Of a stretch of DNA of 32,810 nt, positions 32,377 through 32,810 are shown one piece after another. This DNA comes from Patulibacter minatonensis DSM 18081 (GTDB lineage Bacteria > Actinomycetota > Thermoleophilia > Solirubrobacterales > Solirubrobacteraceae), in assembly GCF_000519325.1 (NCBI RefSeq), contig NZ_KI912613.1, positions 5,368,309-5,401,118 on the forward strand, in the 5' to 3' direction. Numbering within the stretch: position 1 is the first letter of the stretch; each line of letters starts with the position of its first letter. Both the position numbers and the translations under genes were made by a program. The notes under the pieces are model-generated. The model made no database searches, had not been told where the DNA came from, and saw only the letters and a list, made by a program, of their open reading frames with translations.

Positions 32377-32673
32377 TCAGCCGGCGCCGGCGCCGCCCGA
32401 GGACGACGCGCCGATGCCGCCCTCGTCGAACGCCTCGCCGGCCAGCGCCGTGTAGAAGCGGATGGCGAGCCCCGTCACCAGGGTCTCGAACGCGTCCTGG
32501 ACCGCGACGTCCTCGCGAGCCGCCCACCGGCGGAGCCCATCGCCCTCGATCGCGTCGGCGTCCGCCAGGACGTCGTCGACGAGCTCGGGATGCCGGTCGC
32601 AGAAGTACGCGCCGATCGCGTACATCGTGGAGTGCGACGCGACGTCGATCAGGCCCTCGCGGTCACTCGCCAC
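32377..32673 (-). CDS. Hypothetical small protein
   Basis: 98 aa from a GTG that overlaps the upstream partial gene's stop by 11 bases. Mostly helical: EGLIDVASHSTMYAIGAYFCDRHPELVDDVLADADAIEGDGLRRWAAREDVAVQDAFETLVTGLAIRFYTALAGEAF, then a Gly/Ser tail. No family is recognised. Codon use matches neighbours. The overlap implies translation coupling with the upstream gene. Confidence 0.65.
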   Translation of the reverse strand: MASDREGLIDVASHSTMYAIGAYFCDRHPELVDDVLADADAIEGDGLRRWAAREDVAVQDAFETLVTGLAIRFYTALAGEAFDEGGIGASSSGGAGAG

Positions 32674-32810
32674 CGACGGCGCCCCCGTCGGGCGCGTCGG
32701 TCTGGACGGCCGGGTCCGCAGCCGGCGCGGCGTCCGCCACGGGCTCGGCCGTCGGCTCCGGCGCCGTCGCGGCGGGCGGGTCGGCGGGGGCGTCGGGTGT
32801 GACGTCGGCG
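32663..32810 (-). CDS. C-terminal end of a gene running off the window (Ala/Pro/Asp-rich)
   Basis: The last 48 codons read ADVTPDAPADPPAATAPEP and end DGGAVGGE before a TGA. The tail is low-complexity and acidic, so the function cannot be told. It overlaps the start of the next gene by 11 bases. Confidence 0.5.
   Translation of the reverse strand, partial: ADVTPDAPADPPAATAPEPTAEPVADAAPAADPAVQTDAPDGGAVGGE

Overview
The window is very GC-rich, with almost every third codon position G or C, and it is densely coded on both strands. The gene content is typical of a free-living aerobic high-GC Gram-positive-type bacterium: paired acyl-CoA dehydrogenases, TetR regulators, a PIG-V-like mannosyltransferase, TerC and a DHA2 efflux pump. 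Many start codons lie 6-10 bases after a TAnnnT hexamer (often TAGGGT), which suggests abundant leaderless transcription. My inference is Actinomycetota, possibly Thermoleophilia/Solirubrobacterales, but no marker gene here proves the lineage. Apart from one tRNA-Pro there is no rRNA, phage, IS or CRISPR.

Layout. 1-4.8 kb: a protein with two ribbon-helix-helix-like repeats, a GH114-type secreted glycosidase, a dienelactone hydrolase, a patatin-like phospholipase (minus) and a divergent hypothetical. 4.8-8.2 kb: two overlapping acyl-CoA dehydrogenases and an SDR oxidoreductase, behind a palindromic operator. 8.4-12.5 kb (minus): glycerol kinase, a PlsC-like acyltransferase and an NTF2-like protein as one tight operon (glycerol to glycerol-3-phosphate to acylated product), plus an HSL-type esterase. 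12.5-15.5 kb: a repeat-bearing spacer, a crotonase-family enzyme, exonuclease III, then a striking array of hairpin repeats and a small hypothetical gene. 15.9-19.8 kb: a membrane mannosyltransferase, and a TetR regulator followed by a DHA2 efflux pump with matching operator-like palindromes before both. 19.9-23.1 kb: a lipoprotein, a Nudix hydrolase, an SCP2-like protein and a thiolase; a 128-base imperfect hairpin fills the thiolase/SCP2 gap. 23.3-25.5 kb: a metallo-beta-lactamase-fold hydrolase and a TetR gene in a two-gene unit behind a perfect 9+9 palindrome, then a second, convergent MBL-fold hydrolase. 25.6-27.9 kb (minus): a GT2 glycosyltransferase and a TerC-family membrane protein whose leader looks like a yybP-ykoY (manganese) riboswitch. 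28-30.8 kb: one gene fusing nicotinate phosphoribosyltransferase to nicotinamidase, and convergent AlkA. 30.9-32.8 kb: an HtrA-like protease, a strong bidirectional terminator, tRNA-Pro(CGG), and two small hypothetical genes running off the edge.

The observations most worth following are the hairpin repeat array (about 14.67-15.1 kb), the fused NAD-salvage enzyme (27978-29849), the thiolase 3' hairpin whose mismatches are all G-U compatible on the plus strand, the self-contained TetR/operator modules, and the candidate manganese riboswitch.
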